DNA from: Paenibacillus sacheonensis
GTDB taxonomy: Bacteria; Bacillota; Bacilli; Paenibacillales; Paenibacillaceae
Assembly (NCBI RefSeq): GCF_009909195.1
Contig: NZ_JAAAMU010000006.1
Location: 1 to 64,000 of the forward strand
Length of the DNA: 64,000 nt
Direction: 5' to 3'
Made by a program: the position numbers and the translations under genes. The notes under the pieces were generated by a model that was not told where the DNA came from, ran no database searches, and worked only from the letters and a program-made list of their open reading frames with translations. Each line of letters begins with the position of its first letter. The stretch's first letter is position 1. This document shows, one piece after another, positions 17,890 to 26,268 of the stretch.

Positions 17890-18800
17890 GAATTCACTTC
17901 TCCTCCAAGGGCGGCGGATGAGGCCGGGCTCCCGCCTTCGGTCGCGAGCTGCAGCATGCGCCGCCGGTACGCCTCCGGGCTTTCGCCGACGGTCGTCTTG
18001 AACAGCCGGCTGAAATGGGGCAGCTGATGAAAGCCGACGGCACGGCAGACATCGGACACCGACTGGCGGGGCTCCAGCCGAAACATCATTTTAGCTTGAT
18101 TGATGCGCCGGTTGTATAAGTATTTGAACACGGTCGTGCCGGTAACGTCTTTGAATAAATTCGATAAATAAGGCTTCGTTAAATGAAGCGCGCCCGCAAT
18201 GTCGTCCAGCGTGATTTCCAGGGCGTAATGATCCTCCAGGTAAGAGATGACGCTCTGGACATGCTGTTCCTTCAAGGAACGGTGTTCCCGCTCGTTTACC
18301 GGCGCGATGCACCAGTCCCGAATAAGATGGAGCAGCTCGATGACGCGGATGACGAATCGATCGTACGATGTCCGTACGCCCGCTTCGTTCGTGCGCAGAT
18401 ACAGGCGGTTCATCTCGTTCAGCAGCGACTCCAGCTCCTCCTGCTCCTCGGGAGGAAGCGAGATCCGGATGTTGCGCAGATTCTCGAACGGCTTCAGCAG
18501 CATCGCAGCCGTGTCGGGTTGAAGGATGCGATGCACGTATGCAGGGTCCATATGGATAATCGTGCGGACGTACGGCGTCGAAGGCGACGGATTCGGACAA
18601 TGCAGGGTCATGCCGTGCATCAGAATCAAATCCCCGGGCTGCAGCGTAATCAGCTTATCGCCGATCAGGTAATTGCACTCGCCCTCCTGAAAATAATACA
18701 GCTCATAGAAGGCGTGCGAATGAAACTGCGCTCCGGGCATGGGCGCGGCGTTGCGGTAATTAAGTTCAATCGGCTGCTGCCATTGCATCGTGACCGGCAT
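17886..18800 (-). CDS. AraC-family regulator with N-terminal cupin
   Basis: A 304-residue regulator. The N-terminal cupin (FHSHAFYELYYFQEGECNYLIG, LQPGDLILMHG) should bind a sugar ligand. The C-terminal pair of helix-turn-helix motifs (ITLDDIAGALHLTKPYLSNLFKDVTG and SVSDVCRAVGFHQLPHFSRLFK) binds DNA. I prefer the ATG at 18800, with GGAGGGATCGGAA upstream, over the one at 18851, which sits beside a TACAAT box (18850-18855). It is the likely local regulator of the uronate cluster in which it is embedded. Confidence 0.87.
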   Translation of the reverse strand: MPVTMQWQQPIELNYRNAAPMPGAQFHSHAFYELYYFQEGECNYLIGDKLITLQPGDLILMHGMTLHCPNPSPSTPYVRTIIHMDPAYVHRILQPDTAAMLLKPFENLRNIRISLPPEEQEELESLLNEMNRLYLRTNEAGVRTSYDRFVIRVIELLHLIRDWCIAPVNEREHRSLKEQHVQSVISYLEDHYALEITLDDIAGALHLTKPYLSNLFKDVTGTTVFKYLYNRRINQAKMMFRLEPRQSVSDVCRAVGFHQLPHFSRLFKTTVGESPEAYRRRMLQLATEGGSPASSAALGGEVNS

Positions 18801-18886
18801 TTCCGATCCCTCCAAATGGATGCCCGTATCCGGGCGAGCTATTGAACTCATTGTACCATGACGCCCCCTTCAAGGATCATATCCGC

Positions 18887-19972
18887 CTACAACCGGACCG
18901 CTTTATTTTGGGCCGCGATGCATAGCTCGGCCGCCTTGAACGCATGAGCCTGCGTCATGGCGTTCTCCGTGCGGTTCAAACAATCCAGGATCAGCTCGCC
19001 GAAGTACGGGAAGCCGACCTGACCGCCGACGGCCAGATGATGCTCGCCCTCGTGGTTGACCAGATAGACATGATCGCCGCTGCGGTCGCGGCCGATGTCG
19101 ATGTATTTGCGCAGCTCGATGAAGCCGTCCGTGCCGAGAATGATCGTCCGTCCGTCGCCCCAAGTGCCAAGACCGTTCGGCGTCAGCCAATCCACGCGGA
19201 AATAGTTCGTCGCGCCGTTATCGCCGATCAGGGTCGCATCCCCGAAGTCTTCGAGCTCCGGCACGTCGGGATTGTTGTAGTTCGCTACCTTGCTGCTGGC
19301 GACCGTCGCGTCCTTGCAGCCCGCAAAGTACAGGAACTGCTCGATCTGATGGCTGCCGATATCCGTCAGGATGCCTCCGTACTGCTCCTTGCGGAAGAAC
19401 CAGTCCGGGCGCGAAGGCTTGTTCAGCCGATGCGGTCCCGTTCCGATCACCTGCACGACGCGGCCGATCGCTCCTTCTTGAATGAGCCGTCCGGAATAAA
19501 TAGCGCTCTCCACGTGCAAACGCTCGCTGTAATAAACCATATACTTGCGCCCCGTCGCTTCGGCCGCCGCTTTCGCTTCCGCGAGCTGCTCCATCGTCGT
19601 GAACGGCGTCTTATCCGTAAAATAGTCCTTGCCGTGCTTCATGACCCGGACGCCAAGCGGTCCGCGGTCGGACGGGATCGCCGCCGCCGCCACCAATCCG
19701 ACTTCGCTGTCCTCGAGAATAACTTCCGGCGCGGAAGCGGCTTGAGCCTGCGGATACGTCTTCAGAAACTGCTCGACCTTCGCGGGGTCCGGATCGTACA
19801 CCCACTTGAGCGTCGCTCCCGCTTCCAGCAGCCCGTTCGTCATGCCGTATATATGGCCATGATCCAGCGCCATCGCCGCGAAGACGAACTCGCCCGGCCC
19901 GCAGACCGGCTCCGGCTTCGCGACGGATACCGGCGCGTAGTTCATGCCGTCCGTACGATTGAACGCCGCCAT
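18887..19972 (-). CDS. Gfo/Idh/MocA family oxidoreductase, atypical N-terminus
   Basis: A 361-residue putative NAD(P)-dependent sugar dehydrogenase. The C-terminal half has the family substrate-side motif GGILTDIGSHQIEQF, with the conserved D and H. The N-terminal half has DKTPFTT in place of the usual EKP motif. The expected GxGxxG nucleotide loop is replaced by AMALDHGHIYG, so cofactor binding may be altered. The start at 19972 overlaps the stop of the upstream dehydrogenase (ATGA). Substrate unknown; a uronate-related sugar is inferred from the operon. Confidence 0.78.
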   Translation of the reverse strand: MAAFNRTDGMNYAPVSVAKPEPVCGPGEFVFAAMALDHGHIYGMTNGLLEAGATLKWVYDPDPAKVEQFLKTYPQAQAASAPEVILEDSEVGLVAAAAIPSDRGPLGVRVMKHGKDYFTDKTPFTTMEQLAEAKAAAEATGRKYMVYYSERLHVESAIYSGRLIQEGAIGRVVQVIGTGPHRLNKPSRPDWFFRKEQYGGILTDIGSHQIEQFLYFAGCKDATVASSKVANYNNPDVPELEDFGDATLIGDNGATNYFRVDWLTPNGLGTWGDGRTIILGTDGFIELRKYIDIGRDRSGDHVYLVNHEGEHHLAVGGQVGFPYFGELILDCLNRTENAMTQAHAFKAAELCIAAQNKAVRL

Positions 19973-21135
19973 CAGTTCTTCGCCTCCGCCGGCTGCGCCC
20001 GCTTGAACTTGGACGTCGCGATCCGTTTGTTCAGCTCCGCTTCGTGCAGGGCCTCGTCGAACGGCAGGTCGACCCAATCGTCCAGCCACGTGGACAGATG
20101 CATGGCGTTGGACAGCGTCAGCCCGAGGATGCCTTCTTCGCCCGGCGCCACCAGCGGCGCGCCGTGCAGCACGGCATCGGTGAAGTTCTGCAGAATGCCC
20201 ACGTGCTCGGGGCTCGGTCCTGCCGCGGGCAGATCGATCTTCCACACTTCCGGGGAAGCGAACGGAGCCTTATTGCGCGCGTTGAACTCCGCTTCGTCCT
20301 CGCGCAGGCGGTACATCGTCATGCGGTCGTCCTCGATGACGATTTTGCCGCGGCTGCCCGACACTTCCAATCGGTTGGTGCCCGGAGCGTCGGACGTCGA
20401 CGTGATAAACACCGCCGTAGCGCCGTTCGCGTACTCCGCATAGGCCGTCACGTCGTTCTCGACTTCGATGTCGCGGTTCTTGCCGAATTGGCAGAAGGCG
20501 CGCATGCGCGTCGGCATCATGCCCGTCGTCCACTGCCACAGGTCGAGGTTATGCGGACATTGGTTGATCAGCACGCCGCCGCCTTCGCCGCCCCACGTCG
20601 CGCGCCAAGTGCCGGAGTCGTAGTATGCCTGCGTCCGGTACCAGTTGGTGATAATCCAGTTGATGCGTCTGATTTCGCCGATCTCGCCGGAAGCGACCAG
20701 CTCGCGCAGCTTCTGATAGAGCGGGTTCATGCGCTGGTTATAGACAATGCCGAACTTGCGGCCGCTGGCGGCTGCCGCGTCGTTCATCTCGCGGACCTGC
20801 TTCGCGTAAACGCCGGCCGGCTTCTCGATCAGCACGTGCATTCCTTTGCCTAAGGCGTTGATCGCTTCGGCGGGATGGTCGTAATGCGGCGTCGCCACGA
20901 CTACCGCGTCGACGAGGCCGGAAGCGATCATCGCCGAGGCGTTCTCGAACACGGCGACCTTGCCTCCGTACTGCTCCTCCGCCCATTGGCGCTTGCTTTC
21001 GAATTCATCGCAGACCGCGGTAAGAACCGCCCCTTTGATCGTGCCCGACGTCAAAATTCCCGCGTGTCCGGAGCCCATGTTCCCGATGCCGATAATGCCG
21101 TATCTCAGTTGCTTCGCTTGATTGACCTGATTCAT
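19972..21135 (-). CDS. Gfo/Idh/MocA family oxidoreductase
   Basis: A 387-residue NAD(P)-dependent oxidoreductase with a normal dinucleotide loop (YGIIGIGNMGSGHA), the EKPAGVYAKQ motif with the conserved Lys, and the NQCPHNLDLWQW segment with the conserved His. GGAGGAGATCGA precedes the ATG at 21135. It overlaps the upstream isomerase gene and the downstream dehydrogenase gene by ATGA at each end, so the three are translationally coupled. Such pairs often epimerise or oxidise inositols or uronates; the exact substrate cannot be read. Confidence 0.85.
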   Translation of the reverse strand: MNQVNQAKQLRYGIIGIGNMGSGHAGILTSGTIKGAVLTAVCDEFESKRQWAEEQYGGKVAVFENASAMIASGLVDAVVVATPHYDHPAEAINALGKGMHVLIEKPAGVYAKQVREMNDAAAASGRKFGIVYNQRMNPLYQKLRELVASGEIGEIRRINWIITNWYRTQAYYDSGTWRATWGGEGGGVLINQCPHNLDLWQWTTGMMPTRMRAFCQFGKNRDIEVENDVTAYAEYANGATAVFITSTSDAPGTNRLEVSGSRGKIVIEDDRMTMYRLREDEAEFNARNKAPFASPEVWKIDLPAAGPSPEHVGILQNFTDAVLHGAPLVAPGEEGILGLTLSNAMHLSTWLDDWVDLPFDEALHEAELNKRIATSKFKRAQPAEAKN

Positions 21136-22007
21136 TCGATCTCCTCCATCCATGTATTCATTTGATCCGCATACGCCTGCAGCATCGTCCGCGTATCGAA
21201 CGTTCCGCTGAAATCCTCCACGCCGAACCATCCATCATAACCGACGGCCCGCAAATCGCGAAGCACCTGCTTCCACGGCACGATGCCGTTCGCGATCGGC
21301 GCCCAGCCGCTGTTCCACTGCACGGGATTCAAATGATCGGCCGTTGTGCCCGGAGATACGGACTGCCAGCCCGCGTTCTTCACGTGCACGTGGGCCAAAT
21401 AAGGTCCGAGCAGCTCCATGCCCATGCGATAATTCTCGAAACCTTCGTGCACCATATTGCCCGGATCATAAAGGACGCCGACGGCATCCGGATTGAACGC
21501 CGATACGAGGCGATGGGCGAGCGAGGCGCTCGGCGCAATCGTCTGATGATGCGTCTCGACCAGCGCCTTCACGCCGTATTCCAGCGCCAGACGCTCCACT
21601 TCCTTCAGATAGCGCACGGCTTGCCCGAACAGCTCGCCGTACGGCTTGCTTCGGTCGTAACCGGGCACGCCTACCCGTACCATCGACGCGTCAAGGCGCT
21701 TCGCGAGCCGCAGCACCTGTTCGGTTCCTTCGATATCGCCGCAGGCCAAGTATGGCGTGACGGCAATGGTTTGGCGGTTATAGCCGGCCGCCGCATGGCG
21801 GAATCGGCTGATCTCTGCGTCGCCCGCATTCGGCGAGATCGTGCACTGATTATTGCCCCAAAAGGAAGGCTTCTCCTGCAGCAGCTCGGCCGGCGTCTCC
21901 TTGCAGCGCCATTCCAGTCCCGCAATGCCTGCGGCAGCGGCCGCTTCACACAGTTCTTCCGGCGTCAGATCCGGTGCGGCAACAGTAAAAATCGAAAGTT
22001 TCAACAT
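21132..22007 (-). CDS. Sugar phosphate isomerase/epimerase-like TIM-barrel protein
   Basis: A 291-residue protein of the xylose-isomerase-like AP-endonuclease-2 barrel family. Metal-site-like motifs are visible: KALVETHHQTIAPS (Glu), VLYDPGNMVHEG (Asp), AHVHVKNAGW (His) and GWFGVEDFSG (Glu). It could interconvert keto sugars or act as a dehydratase. It starts nine bases after uxuA ends and overlaps the downstream dehydrogenase gene by ATGA. Specific reaction unknown. Confidence 0.8.
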   Translation of the reverse strand: MLKLSIFTVAAPDLTPEELCEAAAAAGIAGLEWRCKETPAELLQEKPSFWGNNQCTISPNAGDAEISRFRHAAAGYNRQTIAVTPYLACGDIEGTEQVLRLAKRLDASMVRVGVPGYDRSKPYGELFGQAVRYLKEVERLALEYGVKALVETHHQTIAPSASLAHRLVSAFNPDAVGVLYDPGNMVHEGFENYRMGMELLGPYLAHVHVKNAGWQSVSPGTTADHLNPVQWNSGWAPIANGIVPWKQVLRDLRAVGYDGWFGVEDFSGTFDTRTMLQAYADQMNTWMEEIE

Positions 22008-22017
22008 GGTGCTCGGT

Positions 22018-23064
22018 TCAGTCCCTTCGTTTGGATATGGCTTCCCAGATGCCGTTCAAGTACGTCGCGCCCAGCGCGCGGTCGAACAATCCGTAACCCG
22101 GACGGCCCTGCTCGCCCCAAATCATTCTGCCGTGATCGGGCCGAAGCGGACCGGAGAATCCGGTTTCGTGCAGCGCCTCGAGCACGCGCGTCATATCGAT
22201 GGAACCGTCCGCGGACAGATGCGCCGACTCCTGGAAGGAGCGCGGTCCCGTGCGCAGAATGTTGCGCGTATGCGCAAAATGCAGCTTACCCAACGAACCG
22301 AAATGGCGAATGATGGCCAGCAGGTCGTTATCCTCGTTCGCGCCGAGCGAGCCCGAGCAGAACGTGATGCCGTTAGCCGGGCTGTCGACATGCTCCGTCA
22401 GCCGGCGCAGCTGCTCCATGCTGCTGACGATGCGGGGCAGCCCGAAGATCGGCCAAGGCGGATCGTCGGGATGGATCGCCATGACGACGCCGGCTTCTTC
22501 CGCTACCGGAATAATGCGCTCGAGGAAATAGGCCAGGTTGGCGAAAAGCGCGTCCTCCGTCACGTCGGCATACGCCTCGATGAGCTGGCCCATTTCTTCC
22601 TTCGTATAGCTGGAATCCCAGCCCGGCAGCGACAAATCGCCGAGCACCGGGTCCATCCGGGAAATCGTCGCGTCCTCGAAAGTCAGCGTCGTCGAGCCGT
22701 CCGGCAGCACATGCGCCAAGCTCGAGCGGGTCCAGTCGAAGACGGGCATGAAATTATAGCAAATGACAGGTACGCCTACCGCGCCAAGCCGGCGGATGGT
22801 TTGACTGTAATTTTCAATCAATCGGTCGCGCGTCGGTCGTCCAAGCTTAATATCTTCGTGAACGGGAACGCTCTCGATGACGGCGATGCGCAAGCCCGAG
22901 GCTTCGATCGTTTCTTTCAGCGCCAGAATCGATTCCGTCGGCCACGCCTCGCCGACCGGCACGTCGTACAGCGCCGTTACGATACCGTGCATGCCAGGGA
23001 TTTGGCGGATATTTTGCAGCGTGACGGGGTCGTCTTGGCCAAACCACCTGAACGTCATTTTCAT
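22018..23064 (-). CDS. uxuA: D-mannonate dehydratase
   Basis: UxuA converts D-mannonate to 2-keto-3-deoxy-D-gluconate in hexuronate catabolism. The 348-residue protein shows the family start ([22 protein letters not shown]), [26 protein letters not shown], and the C-terminal [11 protein letters not shown], all characteristic of UxuA. It is the first gene of a probable six-gene operon that ends with a UxuB-like SDR. The upstream region has a -10 box and a palindromic operator candidate. No kdgK or kdgA is in the window, so the pathway would be completed elsewhere. Confidence 0.95.
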   Translation of the reverse strand: MKMTFRWFGQDDPVTLQNIRQIPGMHGIVTALYDVPVGEAWPTESILALKETIEASGLRIAVIESVPVHEDIKLGRPTRDRLIENYSQTIRRLGAVGVPVICYNFMPVFDWTRSSLAHVLPDGSTTLTFEDATISRMDPVLGDLSLPGWDSSYTKEEMGQLIEAYADVTEDALFANLAYFLERIIPVAEEAGVVMAIHPDDPPWPIFGLPRIVSSMEQLRRLTEHVDSPANGITFCSGSLGANEDNDLLAIIRHFGSLGKLHFAHTRNILRTGPRSFQESAHLSADGSIDMTRVLEALHETGFSGPLRPDHGRMIWGEQGRPGYGLFDRALGATYLNGIWEAISKRRD

Positions 23065-23090
23065 GGAAAACGCACCTCTTCGATCAGAAT

Positions 23091-23138
23091 TGTGAAGGCT
23101 TACATCATTCAGGTACCGAATAGTCCTGCCTCATTGTA
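23091..23138 (-). promoter_or_regulatory. uxuA promoter (-10) and palindromic operator, possibly cre-like
   Basis: A TACAAT box reads toward uxuA (23133-23138). Downstream, TGTAAGCCTTCACA (23091-23104 on the minus strand) is a near-palindrome 27 bases ahead of the ATG. It differs from the cre consensus at the central G and one arm base. It could be a weak CcpA site or a site for the local AraC or another uronate regulator. No convincing -35 box is visible. Confidence 0.45.
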
Positions 23139-23283
23139 GCATAGCGATAAGGGAATAAAGCCGCCTGCCCCAATGAGATTAACCACAGTTAAATGAATGG
23201 GCGAATTCGGTTGTTTGAATCAAGGCGCCTGTTTCAGAAGCACGGAAAGAGACGTTAACGACGATGAAGAAGAAAAGAAAAAA

Positions 23284-23322
23284 CTGCCCGCGGAATCCAT
23301 TGGAAATGAACTCCTTGGGCAG
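23284..23322 (-). terminator. Terminator of the M24 peptidase gene
   Basis: CTGCCC and GGGCAG (23317-23322 and 23284-23289) close a 27-base loop that contains a further weak GGA/TCC pairing, followed by TTTTTTCTTTTC on the minus strand. It is 24 bases after the stop codon. Confidence 0.7.
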
Positions 23323-23345
23323 CTATTCTGGTTGCATGCGATTCA

Positions 23346-24629
23346 CTAAAGGATGATTAACCCTTCCGGCGACTTCGTCAGCTGCCGGCAGCCGGCGTCC
23401 GTGATCAGATAGCTGTTCTCGATCCCGACGACGCCGCGTCCGGGGAAGGTGAATTTCGGCTCTACCGCGAGCACCATTCCCGGCTCCAGCGGATTGCCGA
23501 AGCCGCGCGCCAGCACCGGCCATTCGTCGACCTCCAGCCCGATGCCGTGGCCGAGGAATTTGACTTGGTTGCGGCCGAACCCCATGAAGTGTTCCCCCAG
23601 TCCGGCCGCCGCGGCATCCTCGAGCGAGGCTGCGTAGACGGCATCGCAGGCCGTGCCGGGACGCATAAGCGCTTCGGCATGCCGGATGATCCGCTCCGAA
23701 TGGGCATACGCATCGGCAAGGTCGTCCGGCAGGGCGCCGATCACCGCCGTCCGCGTCTGATCGATGACGTAGCCGTCGATGCAGCAGCCGATATCGATGA
23801 GAATCGGCTCATTGCGCAGGATAAGCTTGCGGCTCGTGCTCTGCGGAGCTGCCGGACCGAGCCCAAGCCCGCCGGCCGGACCGTCGAAAGCGCTCGGCAC
23901 CGCCGCGGCGGCACCGGAACCGAGCATGCCCGTCATGATTTCCATGTTGTAGCTGCGCGTCCGCATGGCGCCGATATGGCCGCGGATGCGCATTTCATAC
24001 TCGAGACGCGCCATCAGTTCCAGCTCCTGCAAGCCTTCCTTGATCATAGGAAGGGCAGCCTCCAGCGCTTCGGCCACGACTGCCGCAGCCGCTTCGATAC
24101 GGCCGACTTCCCAGTCCGATTTGATCATGCGGACAGTGCGAACGAGCGAAGAGCCGTCGATTAGCGAGCATGAGGTATTTCCGCCCGACACGGCCTCAGC
24201 CAGCTTTGCATAGGTCGCGGCCGGCAGCACATCCATCTCCGTCCCGATTCGAATCCCCTTCGCAGCGGCATTGCCCTCGTCGCCCCCGAATACGGACGGA
24301 TACCCGCCGGCCAGCTGCGCGCGAAAGCCCCGAAGCGACGTCAAGGCCTCCACTTTGACCGCCGATTCCCTCTCCGCCCGCTCGAGGCTGCGTCTGACAT
24401 AGAACACGGGCTCGCCTTCAACCGGAATAAACGCATAGCCCGCCTGCATCGAGCCCGTGAAATAAACCAAATCCACATGCTGCGTCACTAGAAATGCGTC
24501 CATCCCGACCGCGGACATGCGTGCCTGCAGCCTTCTTACCCGCTCCATGATTTCTTCCCGACCTGCCGCTTCCGTCTCGATCCCATTGCCCTGCACGTCT
24601 TTCCGCTCCTCGCTGCACGTAGATTCCAT
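23346..24629 (-). CDS. M24 family Xaa-Pro peptidase
   Basis: A 427-residue metallopeptidase of the aminopeptidase P/prolidase group. The N-terminal creatinase-like domain (LVTQHVDLVYFTGSMQAGYAFIPVEG) is followed by the pita-bread catalytic domain. The five metal ligands are in place: Asp in LIDIGCCIDG, Asp in YVIDQTRT, His in LGHGIGLEVDEWP, Glu in AVEPKF and Glu in GIENSYLIT. I chose the ATG at 24629, preceded by GAGGGGAG; the frame is open further upstream without conservation. It is monocistronic, with its own terminator, and lies divergent to the uracil permease gene. Confidence 0.85.
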   Translation of the reverse strand: MESTCSEERKDVQGNGIETEAAGREEIMERVRRLQARMSAVGMDAFLVTQHVDLVYFTGSMQAGYAFIPVEGEPVFYVRRSLERAERESAVKVEALTSLRGFRAQLAGGYPSVFGGDEGNAAAKGIRIGTEMDVLPAATYAKLAEAVSGGNTSCSLIDGSSLVRTVRMIKSDWEVGRIEAAAAVVAEALEAALPMIKEGLQELELMARLEYEMRIRGHIGAMRTRSYNMEIMTGMLGSGAAAAVPSAFDGPAGGLGLGPAAPQSTSRKLILRNEPILIDIGCCIDGYVIDQTRTAVIGALPDDLADAYAHSERIIRHAEALMRPGTACDAVYAASLEDAAAAGLGEHFMGFGRNQVKFLGHGIGLEVDEWPVLARGFGNPLEPGMVLAVEPKFTFPGRGVVGIENSYLITDAGCRQLTKSPEGLIIL

Positions 24630-24732
24630 GATTCTCCCCTCATTAGAACAAAAGACCGGCAAGGGCGTCAACTCGAGCCGCATTCGATTCCCGTCCGGAC
24701 GGCCGGCGCTTCGCGTCAGTTTGAGAAAGCGC

Positions 24733-24761
24733 TTGTCAACCAACACTAGTCTATGTAGAAT
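24733..24761 (+). promoter_or_regulatory. Uracil permease promoter
   Basis: TTGTCA (24733-24738), 17 bases, TAGAAT (24756-24761): a good sigma-A promoter about 57 bases ahead of the permease ATG. AGAAAGCGCTTGTC overlaps the -35 box and resembles a cre site (10 of 14 positions to TGAAAGCGCTTTCA), so CcpA control is possible but weakly supported. No PyrR-type attenuator is visible in the short leader. Confidence 0.7.
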
Positions 24762-24818
24762 CGATAAAGTTGCGCCGTCATACAAGATCATAATGACTAA
24801 TGGAGGATTCGTAGCCTA

Positions 24819-26126
24819 ATGAAACAACAAGAAATCGGCATTCTCGACAGACCGCCGCTCGCGCAGAGCCTCATGCTCAGCCTACAGCATTTGTTCGCCA
24901 TGTTCGGCTCGACCGTACTCGTTCCTAACCTGCTCGGCGTGGACCCTGCCATCTGCCTGCTGATGAACGGAATCGGCACGCTGCTCTACATCTTCATCGT
25001 CAAAGGTAAAATTCCCGCCTATCTCGGCTCAAGCTTCGCCTTCATCGCGCCGGCAGGCGCGGTCATCGGCAACCATGCCTCGCATGCCGACGGCTATGCG
25101 GCGGCGCTCGGCGGCTTCATCGCGTCAGGCATCGTGTTCGCCGTCATCGCCCTCATCATTCAGGCGGCAGGCACCGGCTGGATCCATGTGCTGTTCCCGC
25201 CCGCGGCCATGGGCGCAATCGTTGCCGTCATCGGGCTCGAGCTTATTCCGGTCGCGGCCGGCATGGCAGGCTGGATCAAAGCCCCAAGCGCGGCGGCCGA
25301 CGCCGTATGGTCGCCCGATGCGACCACGATAACCATCTCGATCGTTACGCTGCTGATCACGGTGCTCGGCTCCGTCCTGTTCCGCGGCTTCATGCGCATC
25401 ATTCCGATTCTCGTCGGCATCGTCTGCGGCTACTTGCTCGCGTATGCGCTGGACGCCACCTCCTTCAAAGGCGTCGCGGAGAGCGGCTGGCTCCGGTCCC
25501 CGGACTTCACGATGCCGTCCTTCGAATGGGCGGCGATCTTGACGATCGTGCCCGCCTCGCTCGTCGTAGTGGCCGAGCATATCGGCCATCTTATCGTGAC
25601 GGGCAATATCGTGCATAAGGACTTGTCCAAGGATCCCGGCTTGCATCGTTCGATGCTCGGCAACGGCGTATCCACGATCCTGTCGGGCTTCCTCGGCTCG
25701 ACGCCGAACACGACCTACGGAGAGAACATTGGCGTACTTGCGATTACGCGCGTATATTCGACGTTCGTCATCGGCGGGGCGGCGGTCTTCGCCATCCTGC
25801 TCTCGTTCCTCGGCAAATTCTCCGCGCTCATCTCGGGCATCCCCGATCCGGTCATGGGCGGCGTCTCGCTGCTGCTGTTCGGCGTCATCGCCGCTTCGGG
25901 GCTGCGCATGCTCGTGGAATCCAAGATCGATTACAGCAAGCCGACGAACCTGTATCTGACCACGATCGTCCTCGTGACCGGGCTGAGCGGCGCCAAGATC
26001 ACGATCGGCGACTTCACGCTGTCGGGCATGGCGCTCGCGACGATCACGGCGATCGTGCTCAGCCTGCTCTTCAAGCTGTTCGAAGTCACCCGTTGGTCTA
26101 ATGACGCGGATGCATCGGAGCATTAA
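24819..26126 (+). CDS. uraA: NCS2 family uracil/xanthine permease (UraA-like)
   Basis: A 435-residue nucleobase:cation symporter with about 12-14 transmembrane segments. Features are the start LMLSLQHLFAMFGSTVLVPNLLG, the AEHIGH motif and the NCS2 signature TPNTTYGENIGVLAITRV. The length and the absence of a long N-terminal extension favour uracil over purines. GGAGG is twelve bases ahead of the ATG, somewhat far. The gene has its own promoter and terminator and is not near pyrimidine synthesis genes in this window. Confidence 0.88.
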   Translation: MKQQEIGILDRPPLAQSLMLSLQHLFAMFGSTVLVPNLLGVDPAICLLMNGIGTLLYIFIVKGKIPAYLGSSFAFIAPAGAVIGNHASHADGYAAALGGFIASGIVFAVIALIIQAAGTGWIHVLFPPAAMGAIVAVIGLELIPVAAGMAGWIKAPSAAADAVWSPDATTITISIVTLLITVLGSVLFRGFMRIIPILVGIVCGYLLAYALDATSFKGVAESGWLRSPDFTMPSFEWAAILTIVPASLVVVAEHIGHLIVTGNIVHKDLSKDPGLHRSMLGNGVSTILSGFLGSTPNTTYGENIGVLAITRVYSTFVIGGAAVFAILLSFLGKFSALISGIPDPVMGGVSLLLFGVIAASGLRMLVESKIDYSKPTNLYLTTIVLVTGLSGAKITIGDFTLSGMALATITAIVLSLLFKLFEVTRWSNDADASEH

Positions 26127-26207
26127 GCATGATGCCTCGCAAACTCGCAAGGTTGGAATGAATAGGATTATCGCGCACCTGCGCAGTCGAATCATGAACG
26201 GCAAATG

Positions 26208-26234
26208 GCGTCACGGGATCTGGCCCCGTGACGC
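26208..26234 (+). terminator. Terminator of the uracil permease gene, possibly bidirectional
   Basis: GCGTCACGGG (26208-26217) pairs perfectly with CCCGTGACGC (26225-26234), followed by TATTTTCG. It lies 80 bases after the permease and 34 bases after the converging ferritin-like gene. Confidence 0.88.
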
Positions 26235-26268
26235 TATTTTCGTTCCCTGGATCGACCTCACAACCGAT

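Noticed and set aside
19973-20245. N-terminal extension of the first Gfo/Idh/MocA frame
   Set aside because: Arg/Ala-rich, lies inside the upstream dehydrogenase gene, and a four-base overlapping ATG start is available.
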